From positions 1-23,945 of the forward strand of contig JAHEEO010000012.1 of NCBI GenBank assembly GCA_024640665.1: 23,945 bases of DNA, given 5' to 3'. Under the pieces are notes generated by a model. It was not told where the DNA came from and did not search any database. It was given only the letters and a program-made list of their open reading frames with translations. Made by a program: the position numbers and the translations under genes. The DNA is from Rhodospirillales bacterium (GTDB lineage Bacteria > Pseudomonadota > Gammaproteobacteria > Steroidobacterales > Rariloculaceae). Of this stretch, positions 1 to 7,712 are shown piece by piece. Position 1 is the first letter of the stretch, and every line of letters begins with the position of its first letter.

Positions 1-491
1 GGCTCATCGAGCAACAACAGCTTCGGGTCGTGCAGCAACGATTTGGCTAAAACGACCCGCTGAGTCATCCCGCGGGAAAGCGCCTTGCCATAAACATTTC
101 GTTTATCGCCGAGTTGGACTTTGTTGAGGCAAGCATCGACACGGTCGCGCTTTTCACTGCCAACGTAGCCGTAGCTTTCGGCAAATAAGTCCAGGAACTC
201 CCAAACTTTGAGATCGGGTATGACCGGTGCGAGGTCGGGCATATAGGCCAGCAGTTTGTGCGCTTCGGCTGGTTGTTCGAACAGGTCGTGGCCAGCGATG
301 CGTACTTCGCCATAGGTCGGTTCTAATAGTGTCGCCAAAACGCGTATCGTGGAGGTTTTGCCGGCGCCGTTGGGACCAACGAGACCGAATATCTCTCCAC
401 GGTCGAGCGACAAGCTCAAATCGTGGACGGCTGTGAAGTCTCCGTAATCCACTCGCAAGTTCAAAATCTCAAGTGCCGGAATCGATGTCAC
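1..491 (-). CDS. ABC transporter ATP-binding protein, 3' end cut off by window edge
   Basis: ATPase subunit of an ABC transporter, most like the ABC-2/CcmA exporter group (COG1131 type). It would hydrolyse ATP on the cytoplasmic face to drive a membrane partner that is not in this window. The 163 visible residues contain Walker A GPNGAGKT (39-46), a variant signature LSRGMTQR (138-145, normally LSGGQ) and Walker B LLLLDE (158-163). The Q-loop position reads YMPD (83-86), with Asp in place of Gln, a variation I recall in this exporter subgroup. The start is GTG at 491 with AAGGA about 8 nt upstream; this recovers the usual N-terminal strand and no better start is seen. The gene runs off the left edge after Walker B, so the D-loop and H-loop are not visible. 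Substrate is unknown. Confidence 0.93.
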   Translation of the reverse strand, partial: MTSIPALEILNLRVDYGDFTAVHDLSLSLDRGEIFGLVGPNGAGKTSTIRVLATLLEPTYGEVRIAGHDLFEQPAEAHKLLAYMPDLAPVIPDLKVWEFLDLFAESYGYVGSEKRDRVDACLNKVQLGDKRNVYGKALSRGMTQRVVLAKSLLHDPKLLLLDE

Positions 492-957
492 CGCGGGTTC
501 CTTAGTTTTTATTATGTTGGTGCCGCCCTATTGGCTGTTGGTCGGGCATCAAAAGTATAGACGCGTTAATCGGCCAAAGGTTACAGCAGTGACATATCGG
601 CTGGATTTGCAGCGAATCCGGCGTTGGATTTAGCCATTTGCATAAGGCGCATCTATCTCGATGTAGACGTGCGGGTTTGCCCTTTGGAAAACCGAAGGCA
701 TGTGATTCTCCAGAGCGTCAATTCGTGCTATTTATGGCCTCACGATGTTCAAGCGAGCCATACGGCTTTTAACCTATCCGGGCCGCATCCGTAGCGATGG
801 GGAAGGCGTAATCGCTGTCAATCAGCATCTCGGCGTGGCTGTCTTGAAGCATTCGTCCCGGACGCCGCCGCTCAGGTGCTATAGTTTTCAGCGTGCATGA
901 ACGGGAGAACAGACCCGCGATGAATTATTGCATTCGCAGCCTACCTTGGAGGTGCCG
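492..957. other. intergenic region, divergent promoters expected
   Basis: This 466-nt stretch lies between the leftward ABC ATPase and the rightward TPR/TonB-C gene. I find no ORF with a credible ribosome site, no tRNA and no strong inverted repeat. The only signal noted is the extended -10 element listed separately at 877-885. A promoter for the ABC gene must lie in the left part, but no clear -35/-10 pair stood out. Confidence 0.5.
877..885 (+). promoter_or_regulatory. candidate extended -10 promoter element
   Basis: The sequence TGCTATAGT has a TG dinucleotide one base ahead of a TATAGT hexamer (5 of 6 to TATAAT), the form of an extended -10 promoter. No good -35 lies 17 nt upstream, which extended -10 promoters can tolerate. 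It would start transcription near 892, ahead of the TPR/TonB-C gene. This is a sequence match only. Confidence 0.35.
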
Positions 958-2178
958 GTGGTCTTATTTGAGATGCGGCAGAAGCTGAAGACACTGGCTG
1001 GCATACTCGTGCTCGCCGCAGCGTTATCTCATGGCGGTGCGTTCTCGCAGCCGGTCTTCGACCTTGCTGCAACCGATGCGCAACGACGCCTTGTCGACAA
1101 GATTCAACAAGTGCAGTTGGAGGAAGACCCCAATTCCGCAGACTTGATCGAACCCTTGACGGCCTTAGGGCTGCTTTATCAGGAAAGTGGAAACTATATT
1201 CTTGCAGCGGCTGCCATTCAAAGCGCATTGGACGTTGTCCGTGTCAACCTCGGCCTGCATGCTTTCGAGCAGGCCCCCTTGCTCCGGCAGCTGATTGCGA
1301 ACGCGCAGGCGGTAGGCGATGTCGAGGCTGCCTGGGATCTCGAGCAGCAGCTTTTGACTCTGGCGCGACGTCATCCCAACGACTTGCGGGCCGTGCCGTT
1401 TTTTCGTGAGGCCGCTGAAAGGCGGATGGATTTCGCTGAAAGATATCGCGCCGGAGAATTAGTACCCGAAGTCGTGCTTGGCTGCTACTACCAGCAGATG
1501 GGCAGAAAGACCTGCACCTCTGGAAGCAAAGGTTACGCGATCAATGCCATGGTCTCCGATGCCCAAGCGAACTATGTGGCTGCGATTGAGGTGCTGCTGC
1601 GAAATGAGCTTCACTCGAGCGATGAGCTTCGTGAGCTCGAAATGGAAATCGTTCGCAGCGCCTATCTATATGGCGGTACTTATTCCGTAGAACAAAGACT
1701 CCGCAGCCTCCTGTCTTATGAAGAGCGCAGTTCAGCGTCTGCGCTAAGCCGAATAAGTGTGCTCGTTCTACTGGCAGATAATGAACTGGGATTGTCGAGG
1801 GGTCTCAATGCCTATGAGTCTGTGCTCGGTCTATACGAGGACGCTTATCGACAGCTCAAGGAAAGCGACACTGCGCAAGCGTCGATTGACGCGATGTTTT
1901 CGCCGCAGACGCCTGTCGTGATACCGGCCTTCTTGCCCAACCCGCTAGTCTCGGTGACACCATCGGAGCCTGCTGGTTATGTTGATGTCGCCTTTAGAAT
2001 TACTACGCAAGGAAAGAGCGACGACATCGAGATCTTGAGCGCGACCCCAGAGGTGACACGTACCGCCAAGAGAGACCTCATCCGGCTGATCTTACGTAGC
2101 CGATTTCGGCCTAGGGTGACGAACGGTCAATTCGTCGATTCCGATCCGATTGTTGTGCGGTACTACGTCGACGAGTAA
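958..2178 (+). CDS. periplasmic TPR-like protein with TonB C-terminal domain
   Basis: Predicted exported protein of about 406 aa. The N-terminus (RQKLKTLAGILVLAAALSHG then GAFSQ) looks like a signal peptide. Roughly residues 45-150 are helical and repeat-like (ALGLLYQESGNYILAAAAI), resembling TPR repeats. The last 70 residues from AGYVDVAFRITTQG (about 339 on) match the TonB C-terminal fold, with the typical DIEILSATPE and SRFRPR elements. Classical TonB has one N-terminal anchor and a Pro-rich spacer; here there is a cleavable-looking signal and a TPR region instead, so an energy-transducing role is doubtful. GTG 958 was chosen because TTGGAGG lies 5 nt upstream; ATG 973 and TTG 928 are in-frame alternatives. 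It may be co-transcribed with the small gene downstream. Confidence 0.85.
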   Translation: MVLFEMRQKLKTLAGILVLAAALSHGGAFSQPVFDLAATDAQRRLVDKIQQVQLEEDPNSADLIEPLTALGLLYQESGNYILAAAAIQSALDVVRVNLGLHAFEQAPLLRQLIANAQAVGDVEAAWDLEQQLLTLARRHPNDLRAVPFFREAAERRMDFAERYRAGELVPEVVLGCYYQQMGRKTCTSGSKGYAINAMVSDAQANYVAAIEVLLRNELHSSDELRELEMEIVRSAYLYGGTYSVEQRLRSLLSYEERSSASALSRISVLVLLADNELGLSRGLNAYESVLGLYEDAYRQLKESDTAQASIDAMFSPQTPVVIPAFLPNPLVSVTPSEPAGYVDVAFRITTQGKSDDIEILSATPEVTRTAKRDLIRLILRSRFRPRVTNGQFVDSDPIVVRYYVDE

Positions 2179-2279
2179 ACCCGCAGCTCAGTTCATTGGT
2201 CGAATAGGGGCATGGTTCAAATTGACAGAAGTTCCCACAAATGGGATAGTTAGCTACACTAAAGACAGTCGGAAGCTGA

Positions 2280-2519
2280 ATGGTAGCCAGGATGAAAAAT
2301 GTACAGAGCGCAGGATCTGTAGAATGTTTCGATTCAAGCGGCAAGCCCCATTCGACCAGGTGGTCCGTTTGGGAAGATGACATGGGCCGTAGACTGGAAA
2401 TGACTTACAAGGGGCATACCGAGGGCATAACCATTACCAGCACCCAACTGTCTCGCGACACTCAACAAACGCTCGCCGAGCATATGTTTTCCCGCATGCT
2501 ACAAGACCTCGGTTACTAA
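2280..2519 (+). CDS. hypothetical small protein, 79 aa
   Basis: Function not recognised. The 79-aa product is soluble and mixed in charge, with no signal peptide or membrane segment. It contains SVWEDDMGRRLEMTYKGH and a helical-looking C-terminal half (TQQTLAEHMFSRMLQDLGY). ATG 2280 has GGAAG 4 nt upstream; an in-frame ATG at 2292 (MKNVQSAG) is an alternative. It lies 101 nt downstream of the TonB-C gene on the same strand. It is kept because of its start context and protein-like composition, but it could be a chance ORF. Confidence 0.5.
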   Translation: MVARMKNVQSAGSVECFDSSGKPHSTRWSVWEDDMGRRLEMTYKGHTEGITITSTQLSRDTQQTLAEHMFSRMLQDLGY

Positions 2520-2674
2520 TCGAGGCTAGCCAACCTCACGACAGCTTTATCAGCCGCGATCCCAGTCTGTGTCCCAGCCTGCATACCCGGACAAACGTAG
2601 TGTCAGAATGTTAAAGTACCCGTACTTAGAACAGCGTTTTTTCGGTCGAGGGATCGACTCAATCAAGGAGTCTC

Positions 2675-3127
2675 GTGGTGCAGTTAAAGAGGTTACAGAT
2701 GGTCGCGGTGCTAGCGTTCGCGGTGCTCGTGTCAGGATGCGCATATACGCCCATCTTCGGATTCCCGGTGCAAGAAGGCGACATAAATGCCGGCCGGCAG
2801 GCCTTTATCGATCACCAGTGCCACCAATGTCATAGCGTATCTGGTATTCGGATGCCGCCGCTGGCGGGGGCTTCTGCGCCGATTCTCGAGTTGGGCGGAG
2901 AAACAACGTATGCCAAGAGTTATGCCGAGTTAATGACTTCGGTTATCAACCCAAATCATTTCATCTCGGAAAGGTATCGCGAGCAATTAAGGCTGGATAC
3001 ATTGCTGCTGAGTGAGTCACCTATGCCGACGCCACAACTCGACAACATGACCGTACGTCAACTGCTCGATATAGTCTCTTTCCTGGACGCTAGATATGTA
3101 CTGGTTGAAGGTTATGTTTCGGAATAG
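2675..3127 (+). CDS. lipoprotein c-type cytochrome, single heme
   Basis: Small electron carrier, 150 aa, predicted to be lipid-anchored and exposed to the periplasm. The lipobox LVSGC places the modified cysteine at residue 22, after a hydrophobic signal. The heme-attachment motif is CHQCH (49-53). SPMP (115-118) probably supplies the distal Met ligand at M117, and the C-terminal helix VRQLLDIVSFLDARY is typical of class I cytochrome c. It starts at GTG 2675, or at the adjacent GTG 2678; AAGGAG at 2665-2670 serves either. No oxidase or reductase partner is nearby, so its redox partner is unknown. It converges on the homocysteine methyltransferase gene. Confidence 0.9.
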   Translation: MVQLKRLQMVAVLAFAVLVSGCAYTPIFGFPVQEGDINAGRQAFIDHQCHQCHSVSGIRMPPLAGASAPILELGGETTYAKSYAELMTSVINPNHFISERYREQLRLDTLLLSESPMPTPQLDNMTVRQLLDIVSFLDARYVLVEGYVSE

Positions 3128-3203
3128 CAAGTCAGTCCAGCTTCAGCAGCGGCCGCTGGCAACCCAGAAGTAAGTCTCACCCGAAGCGAGCCTGGTGTAG
3201 CGG

Positions 3204-4184
3204 TCAGTGACGCGGACGTAGCCGGCTGGTTGCCGCGGCGATAGCCGCAATGTGCTCACCATCGGTCCCGCAGCATCCGCCGACGAGCTTTAGGTTATGC
3301 GTTCGCTGCATCGCTGCGACTTCCTCGGCCAGTTCGCTCGGGTTGCCGCGATCTAACGAGGTGCTGTTGTCGAGTTCTTCGTGACTTTTCCTTGAGGAAT
3401 TGGCTCTGAATCCGCTGAATCTCGCGAGCCAGGATTGGCCATCTGACTTGGCCTTCTCGAGCGTCGGCATTAGATGTGTTGGATGCGCGCAGTTAACTGT
3501 GTAGTACGCTGGAAAACCGCCGGTTGCATCGTCAATACGATTGATGAAGTCGCCCAAGCTGCTTCCGTTGGGAAGCCGGCCGTCAGTTTCTACCGTGGCA
3601 GAAATGATCGCAGGCAGGTCTAGTTCCTTTGCGACTTTCGCGATACCGATAGCCTCATTGGCATTGGTCATTGTCCATGCGCAAAGTACGTCGACTTCGG
3701 CATCGGCTAATGCCCTAATCTGGGCTTGGTGGTATTCGAATGCTGCGGCAACGGTGGGCGAGTCATCTACTCGATAGCCATCGCCTCGGGGGCCGATGTC
3801 TGCAGCAATTAGAGCCGGAAACTCCTGCTGAGATCGCGATTCACGAACGCGCCAGGCGTCGATGGCCGCTTTGGTTTTGGAGACTGCGAGTTGATTCAGC
3901 CTTTTGACGTCTGAGGGCGGATAGCCCAGCGCGGCTATATAGTCGGGATGGGCTCGCCAAACGAGCGCATCGAGCAACAGTGCGTGGCCGTGCGCGTCAA
4001 CTGCAGACATAAGGGGATGCAAATACTCAGATTCGAGTTTTGCGAGGGCGTCCTCATCGTTAAAGATTTCAAATGCGCAGAACTCACGCATGGGAAATTG
4101 TTGCTGAAATAGCAGAAACGTTTCGGTTCCGCCAGCGGTTAGAAAATTTCGTTCGCTGAGAAGCTGAGTGGCCTCATGAGTCAT
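3204..4184 (-). CDS. mmuM: homocysteine S-methyltransferase family protein
   Basis: Cobalamin-independent methyltransferase of the homocysteine S-methyltransferase (pfam S-methyl_trans) family. It would transfer a methyl group, probably from S-methylmethionine or SAM, to homocysteine to give methionine in the cytoplasm. The 326 aa match the single-domain family length. The three zinc-binding cysteines are visible: C232 in VNCAHP and C304/C305 in GGCCGTD. The N-terminus LTAGGTETFLLFQQ fits the family's opening strand, where the usual DGG..E is written GGTE. Start ATG 4184 has AAGAGG about 9 nt upstream. The donor cannot be told from sequence; the homologous enzyme mmuM uses S-methylmethionine, but no mmuP permease is in the window, so the symbol is provisional. 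Confidence 0.88.
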   Translation of the reverse strand: MTHEATQLLSERNFLTAGGTETFLLFQQQFPMREFCAFEIFNDEDALAKLESEYLHPLMSAVDAHGHALLLDALVWRAHPDYIAALGYPPSDVKRLNQLAVSKTKAAIDAWRVRESRSQQEFPALIAADIGPRGDGYRVDDSPTVAAAFEYHQAQIRALADAEVDVLCAWTMTNANEAIGIAKVAKELDLPAIISATVETDGRLPNGSSLGDFINRIDDATGGFPAYYTVNCAHPTHLMPTLEKAKSDGQSWLARFSGFRANSSRKSHEELDNSTSLDRGNPSELAEEVAAMQRTHNLKLVGGCCGTDGEHIAAIAAATSRLRPRH

Positions 4185-4328
4185 TGCGTAAACCTCTTGG
4201 TTGGCACTTGATCAAGTCGGCGGGGTGTCGCCCGTTTAACCGCAGGTACCTTCCAGATTACAAGACGCTCACAACAGCGTCCGACCAAGCCCAGCACCAT
4301 CGGCAACTGAATAGCAATTTGCGGCTTG

Positions 4329-4360
4329 AGCCGCACTCCGCGTTAATGCGAAGTGCGGCT
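4329..4360. repeat. imperfect inverted repeat (hairpin)
   Basis: AGCCGCAC (4329-4336) pairs with GTGCGGCT (4353-4360). An inner CGC/GCG pair extends the stem partway across the 16-nt middle. It lies in the 230-nt spacer between the secreted-protein stop and the methyltransferase start, next to the hairpin at 4377-4401. It could be part of a tandem terminator or an mRNA-stabilising element. Confidence 0.4.
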
Positions 4361-4376
4361 GCGAGAATTAGCCGCA

Positions 4377-4401
4377 ACAAATCGCGCCGCTCGCGATTTG
4401 T
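4377..4401 (-). terminator. hairpin, probable terminator of the secreted-protein gene
   Basis: ACAAATCGCG (4377-4386) and CGCGATTTGT (4392-4401) form a perfect 10-bp stem with a 5-nt loop. It begins 14 nt past the stop of the leftward secreted-protein gene. The bases after it on the minus strand (TGCGGC) have no U-run, so intrinsic termination is likely but not certain. Confidence 0.5.
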
Positions 4402-4414
4402 CGTCTGGGTGCGC

Positions 4415-5866
4415 TCAGTTGGACGTGCGGCGGAACGTCACCGGCATGCCGCCCTGAATGCCGGACACGACCCCAGTGATGGTGCCGTCGTCACTGAGTT
4501 CGCCGGAGGCACTCCAGGGGTCGATGTTAGGGAAGGTGAAGCTTACCTGTCGTCCTTCGATCCGGAAATTCCGCAGCGGCTTGTCGATTTCGCCGAGGGT
4601 CGTTCCGATTAACTTGCCATTGACTGTGCCGTCGGCGTTGCGCGTAAACTCGAGCTCGATATCGAGATCGATTGACGGAATACGAGGTCTGCCGACCCAG
4701 CGTCCGGCCAGTGCATTTGCGACGCTCGGCGTTACTTCGAGCGGCTCCTGCTCGGGTTCAGGTGTTGGATTCGCCAGCGCGTAACGGTGCGTTTCTACGT
4801 AGTTTCGGACGATCGTATTGTCCTCATGGCACGCGTACTCGGGCCAGATGTAGTCGGGGTCGTTGCGCATTGGGTAGCGAACCGTAAATGGCGCTGTCAG
4901 GACGAGCGGATCCTCGGTGGTGATCTCATAAAGCCAAGTGTCGTCGTTAAGCCGCACGATCCGCTCGGTCGTCTTCAATTGATCGCTCTGCCAGAAGCGG
5001 TTGCCCGGCGGTGAACCTTGCACAGCTAGATTCATCAGCGGGTTGTTGATCGGCAGACCGTCAGCGTAGTTGGTCGTCTCGATGACAAGCGTGGTGCCTT
5101 CCCAGTGTCCGCGTGAATCGCCGAGCCGCTGTTTGATGTTCGGATCGAGCGGCCCGCGGCCGTCCATCTTGACGACGCGCGCTTCGTGAATCATCTCTGT
5201 TTCAAGGATTACGACGCCAGGCGCCTGGTGAATTCTGAAGCCGCCGTTATAGCGATACGGCATCATCATCGACGGCATGCCGCGTGTGATGCAGCGGTCC
5301 CAGCTATCGAAATCATCCTGAGACTGGAAGTTGATGTCCTCGCCTGGAAGCGCCCAGTCGCTGCCGTATTCGTAAGCAACGCGCTTGGCTTGCGGAGTCA
5401 GGGGAGGCAACAGGCCGTTGGGCGGATCCATGATCAGGTTAGTCTGCCGCTGCGGGATATTTGCATCGCCAGCCGATCGAAACGCGGCACCGCCGTCGCC
5501 TGCCGCGATGGCCGCTGCCATGCGGTCTACCCGACTATTGAAGGCGTCCATTGCTGCGCCGAATTCTTCGTCGGTCAGCCACTTCTTGTTCATATCGCAC
5601 GGTGGGCCGCCGGGTCGATAGCTGCTGGCGCAACGCTCGAACGGGATACGTGCGGCCTGCATCATGTCCAACTTGGCCCGCAGGTCTGGGTCGCCCCACG
5701 CGGTCATTGGGTGGTCCCACCGCCGCGGGGTCTCGATGAAGTGGTTTGCCTCGCTTGCGGCACCGCGAATGGAATCGTCTATTTGGGCTTGCGCCGTCGG
5801 GATGAGTATCGCGGCGGCTCCAGCGCTGAAGAGCGCGCTTCGAAGCGTCGACATGATCGGGTGCAT
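4415..5866 (-). CDS. secreted protein of unknown function with C-terminal lipocalin-like domain (paralogue A)
   Basis: Large exported protein of about 483 aa; biochemical function is not known to me. The signal peptide is clear (ALFSAGAAAILIPTAQAQ, cleavage after AQA). The middle of the protein holds the pattern RLGDSRGHWEGTTLVIETTN, which corresponds to YGETIGFWDENVLITW and YGDTVGFWDGDRLVTH in the secreted proteins at 10991-12415 and 16665-17657. The last 100 residues (from about ALAGRWVGRPRIPSIDL to GMPVTFRR) look like a separate beta-rich, lipocalin-like domain of the kind often fused to secreted hydrolases (G-x-W ... DG-x-x-G-x-L ... G-x-x-T-G). ATG 5866 was chosen because AAGGAG sits 5 nt upstream; the longer GTG 5872 start would overlap that site. 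A hairpin follows the stop. Confidence 0.85.
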   Translation of the reverse strand: MHPIMSTLRSALFSAGAAAILIPTAQAQIDDSIRGAASEANHFIETPRRWDHPMTAWGDPDLRAKLDMMQAARIPFERCASSYRPGGPPCDMNKKWLTDEEFGAAMDAFNSRVDRMAAAIAAGDGGAAFRSAGDANIPQRQTNLIMDPPNGLLPPLTPQAKRVAYEYGSDWALPGEDINFQSQDDFDSWDRCITRGMPSMMMPYRYNGGFRIHQAPGVVILETEMIHEARVVKMDGRGPLDPNIKQRLGDSRGHWEGTTLVIETTNYADGLPINNPLMNLAVQGSPPGNRFWQSDQLKTTERIVRLNDDTWLYEITTEDPLVLTAPFTVRYPMRNDPDYIWPEYACHEDNTIVRNYVETHRYALANPTPEPEQEPLEVTPSVANALAGRWVGRPRIPSIDLDIELEFTRNADGTVNGKLIGTTLGEIDKPLRNFRIEGRQVSFTFPNIDPWSASGELSDDGTITGVVSGIQGGMPVTFRRTSN

Positions 5867-6077
5867 AGTCACTCCTTAGTTATTGCCGGCAATACACAGG
5901 ATCCGGCTTAAGATGTTAACGTACCTTGCCCGCCGGCTCACGTCCATTCTTGACAGCATGTACGTGACGAGACCCGGTCGAGGTAAAGGTACAAGTTATG
6001 AAAGCGGTGCCTGGAGTCCCGCCGATTCGGGTTGGCACTGCTGCCGGTTGACAGGGGTTGTCGACAAGTATTTCTTC

Positions 6078-7622
6078 TCAGAATGAGCCCGGTTTGGAGC
6101 TCTCGAGTTCTGGCGGCCGCAAACGTAAGTCGAGCTGCCGCCCTAAGCGCACCACGATACTCCTCAATGCCTCAAGGTCTGTTTCGAGAGTACGAAAATT
6201 GACAATGCAAGCACGCAGGAACTGCCGTCCGTCGAGTACAGCGTTCGAGACGTAAGCTTCACCTCCAGCCTGTAAATCCGCGACGAGGCGCCGATTGAGC
6301 TCATCTAGATAGACCCGCCATGCTTCGGTGTCCGCTCGAAAGTCGCTCGGTTGAAAGCGAAAGGTGGTGATGCTCAGTTGCTGCGTGCCGAGTGACAGTT
6401 CCGGGTGCTCTTCAACGAGTTCGGCCAAGCGGCGTGCCAAGGCGATGTTTTGGCGAATGCTTTGTTCATAGCCGTCACGCCCAATTTGGCGCAGACAAAG
6501 CCAGACTTTCAGCGCACGAAAGCCGCGCGAGTTCTGCAGTCCATGCTCGTAGTAGTCCAGCCCGCCCCGGTCAGATTCATCTTTGAGATGATAGTAGGCG
6601 GGCCGGTAGCTGAAGGCGTTCGATAGCGATTCCGGATCGCGCACCAGCGTGCATGCCGCTTCGAGTGGGCTATACAGCCACTTGTGCGGATCGAGCGCTA
6701 CTGAATCCGCGCGCGATAAGGCACGCAGATCTGGTGGCGCTTCCGGCAAGACGGCCGCCGGTGCTCCGTAGGCGCCATCGACGTGAAACCAGAGCCCATG
6801 CTCGGCTGCAACTGCAGCGATTGCGCTCAACGGATCGATGGCCCCTGTGCTCACATTGCCAGCAGTGCCTACCACGAGAAACGGCAAGTTATCGGCGTTG
6901 CGGTCTTGGATAATCTGTCGTTCGAGTTCGTCAACGCGCATGCGTTGCTCGTCGTCTACCGCCACCCATCGAATTGCACCGGTGCCAATTCCGCTGATAT
7001 CTGCTGCTTTCTCTATCCAGGTGTGCGTTTCCCGTGAGCCGTAAACCACAGGACGTCGCTGGTCCGCAGACAAGCCTTTCCGCCGCACGTCCCAGGGAAC
7101 ACGCGCATGTCTTGCGGCGAGAAAGGCTACAATGTTGGCCATATTGCCGCCGCTGACCATAATGCCGCCACATGGTCGCGGAAAGCCTATGAGCTCGGCC
7201 AACCACTCGACGGTTTGCATCTCGATCTCGTTGGCAGCTGGAGATAGATTTCTTAAACCACAATTCTGGTTAATCGACGCCGCCAATAGGTCGGCCAGCG
7301 CGCCCAGCGGTGCTGCCGACGATGTAATGTAACCAAAGAATCTTGGGTGACCGTTGTGCAGGGAGTGATCGAACAGCAGCGGCGTCACTTCTGCAAGCAA
7401 CTCAGCTGCGGACTGGCCCGTCTTTGGTAGCGAGTCGCGTGCAAAGATTTCGCGAAGCTCGAGGGCAGATTCGCCCGATGTGACCCGACGTTCCCGCACT
7501 GAACCGTAGAAGGCTGCGAGCTCGTCAATAAGGCGATGGCCGACAGCACGAAACTCTTCCTCGCTCATATCAAGCGTTGCGCCTGGTTCGGGTTCGACTG
7601 GCAATCGAGTCTGTGTTGTCAT
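6078..7622 (-). CDS. PLP-dependent group II amino acid decarboxylase
   Basis: Cytoplasmic pyridoxal-phosphate decarboxylase of about 514 aa, in the aromatic-L-amino-acid / glutamate / cysteine-sulfinate decarboxylase family. The cofactor lysine is K314 in ALDPHKWLY. WFHVDGAYGAPA contains the aspartate that pairs with the pyridine nitrogen. HNGHPRFFGYI and SGGNMANIVAF are the usual N-terminal substrate and cofactor segments. ATG 7622 (MTTQTRLPV) has a GAGAGA site upstream; 18 extra codons to 7676 are possible but lack a ribosome site and add a basic stretch unlike the family. The substrate cannot be assigned. It is divergent from the CysK-Grx gene with a 90-nt gap, so the two may share a regulatory region. 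Confidence 0.92.
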   Translation of the reverse strand: MTTQTRLPVEPEPGATLDMSEEEFRAVGHRLIDELAAFYGSVRERRVTSGESALELREIFARDSLPKTGQSAAELLAEVTPLLFDHSLHNGHPRFFGYITSSAAPLGALADLLAASINQNCGLRNLSPAANEIEMQTVEWLAELIGFPRPCGGIMVSGGNMANIVAFLAARHARVPWDVRRKGLSADQRRPVVYGSRETHTWIEKAADISGIGTGAIRWVAVDDEQRMRVDELERQIIQDRNADNLPFLVVGTAGNVSTGAIDPLSAIAAVAAEHGLWFHVDGAYGAPAAVLPEAPPDLRALSRADSVALDPHKWLYSPLEAACTLVRDPESLSNAFSYRPAYYHLKDESDRGGLDYYEHGLQNSRGFRALKVWLCLRQIGRDGYEQSIRQNIALARRLAELVEEHPELSLGTQQLSITTFRFQPSDFRADTEAWRVYLDELNRRLVADLQAGGEAYVSNAVLDGRQFLRACIVNFRTLETDLEALRSIVVRLGRQLDLRLRPPELESSKPGSF

Positions 7623-7712
7623 GAAGATCTCTCGTCGTCTGGGTCGCTGTAAACGTAAAATACCGCCATCGGCCATCCGAGCCTAGCGTAGTGGAATTGA
7701 AGGAGTACACAA

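Noticed and set aside
5186..5911. 241-aa open frame on the plus strand
   Set aside because: It is antisense to paralogue A. Composition is Arg/His-rich and shadow-like, with no ribosome site or family feature.
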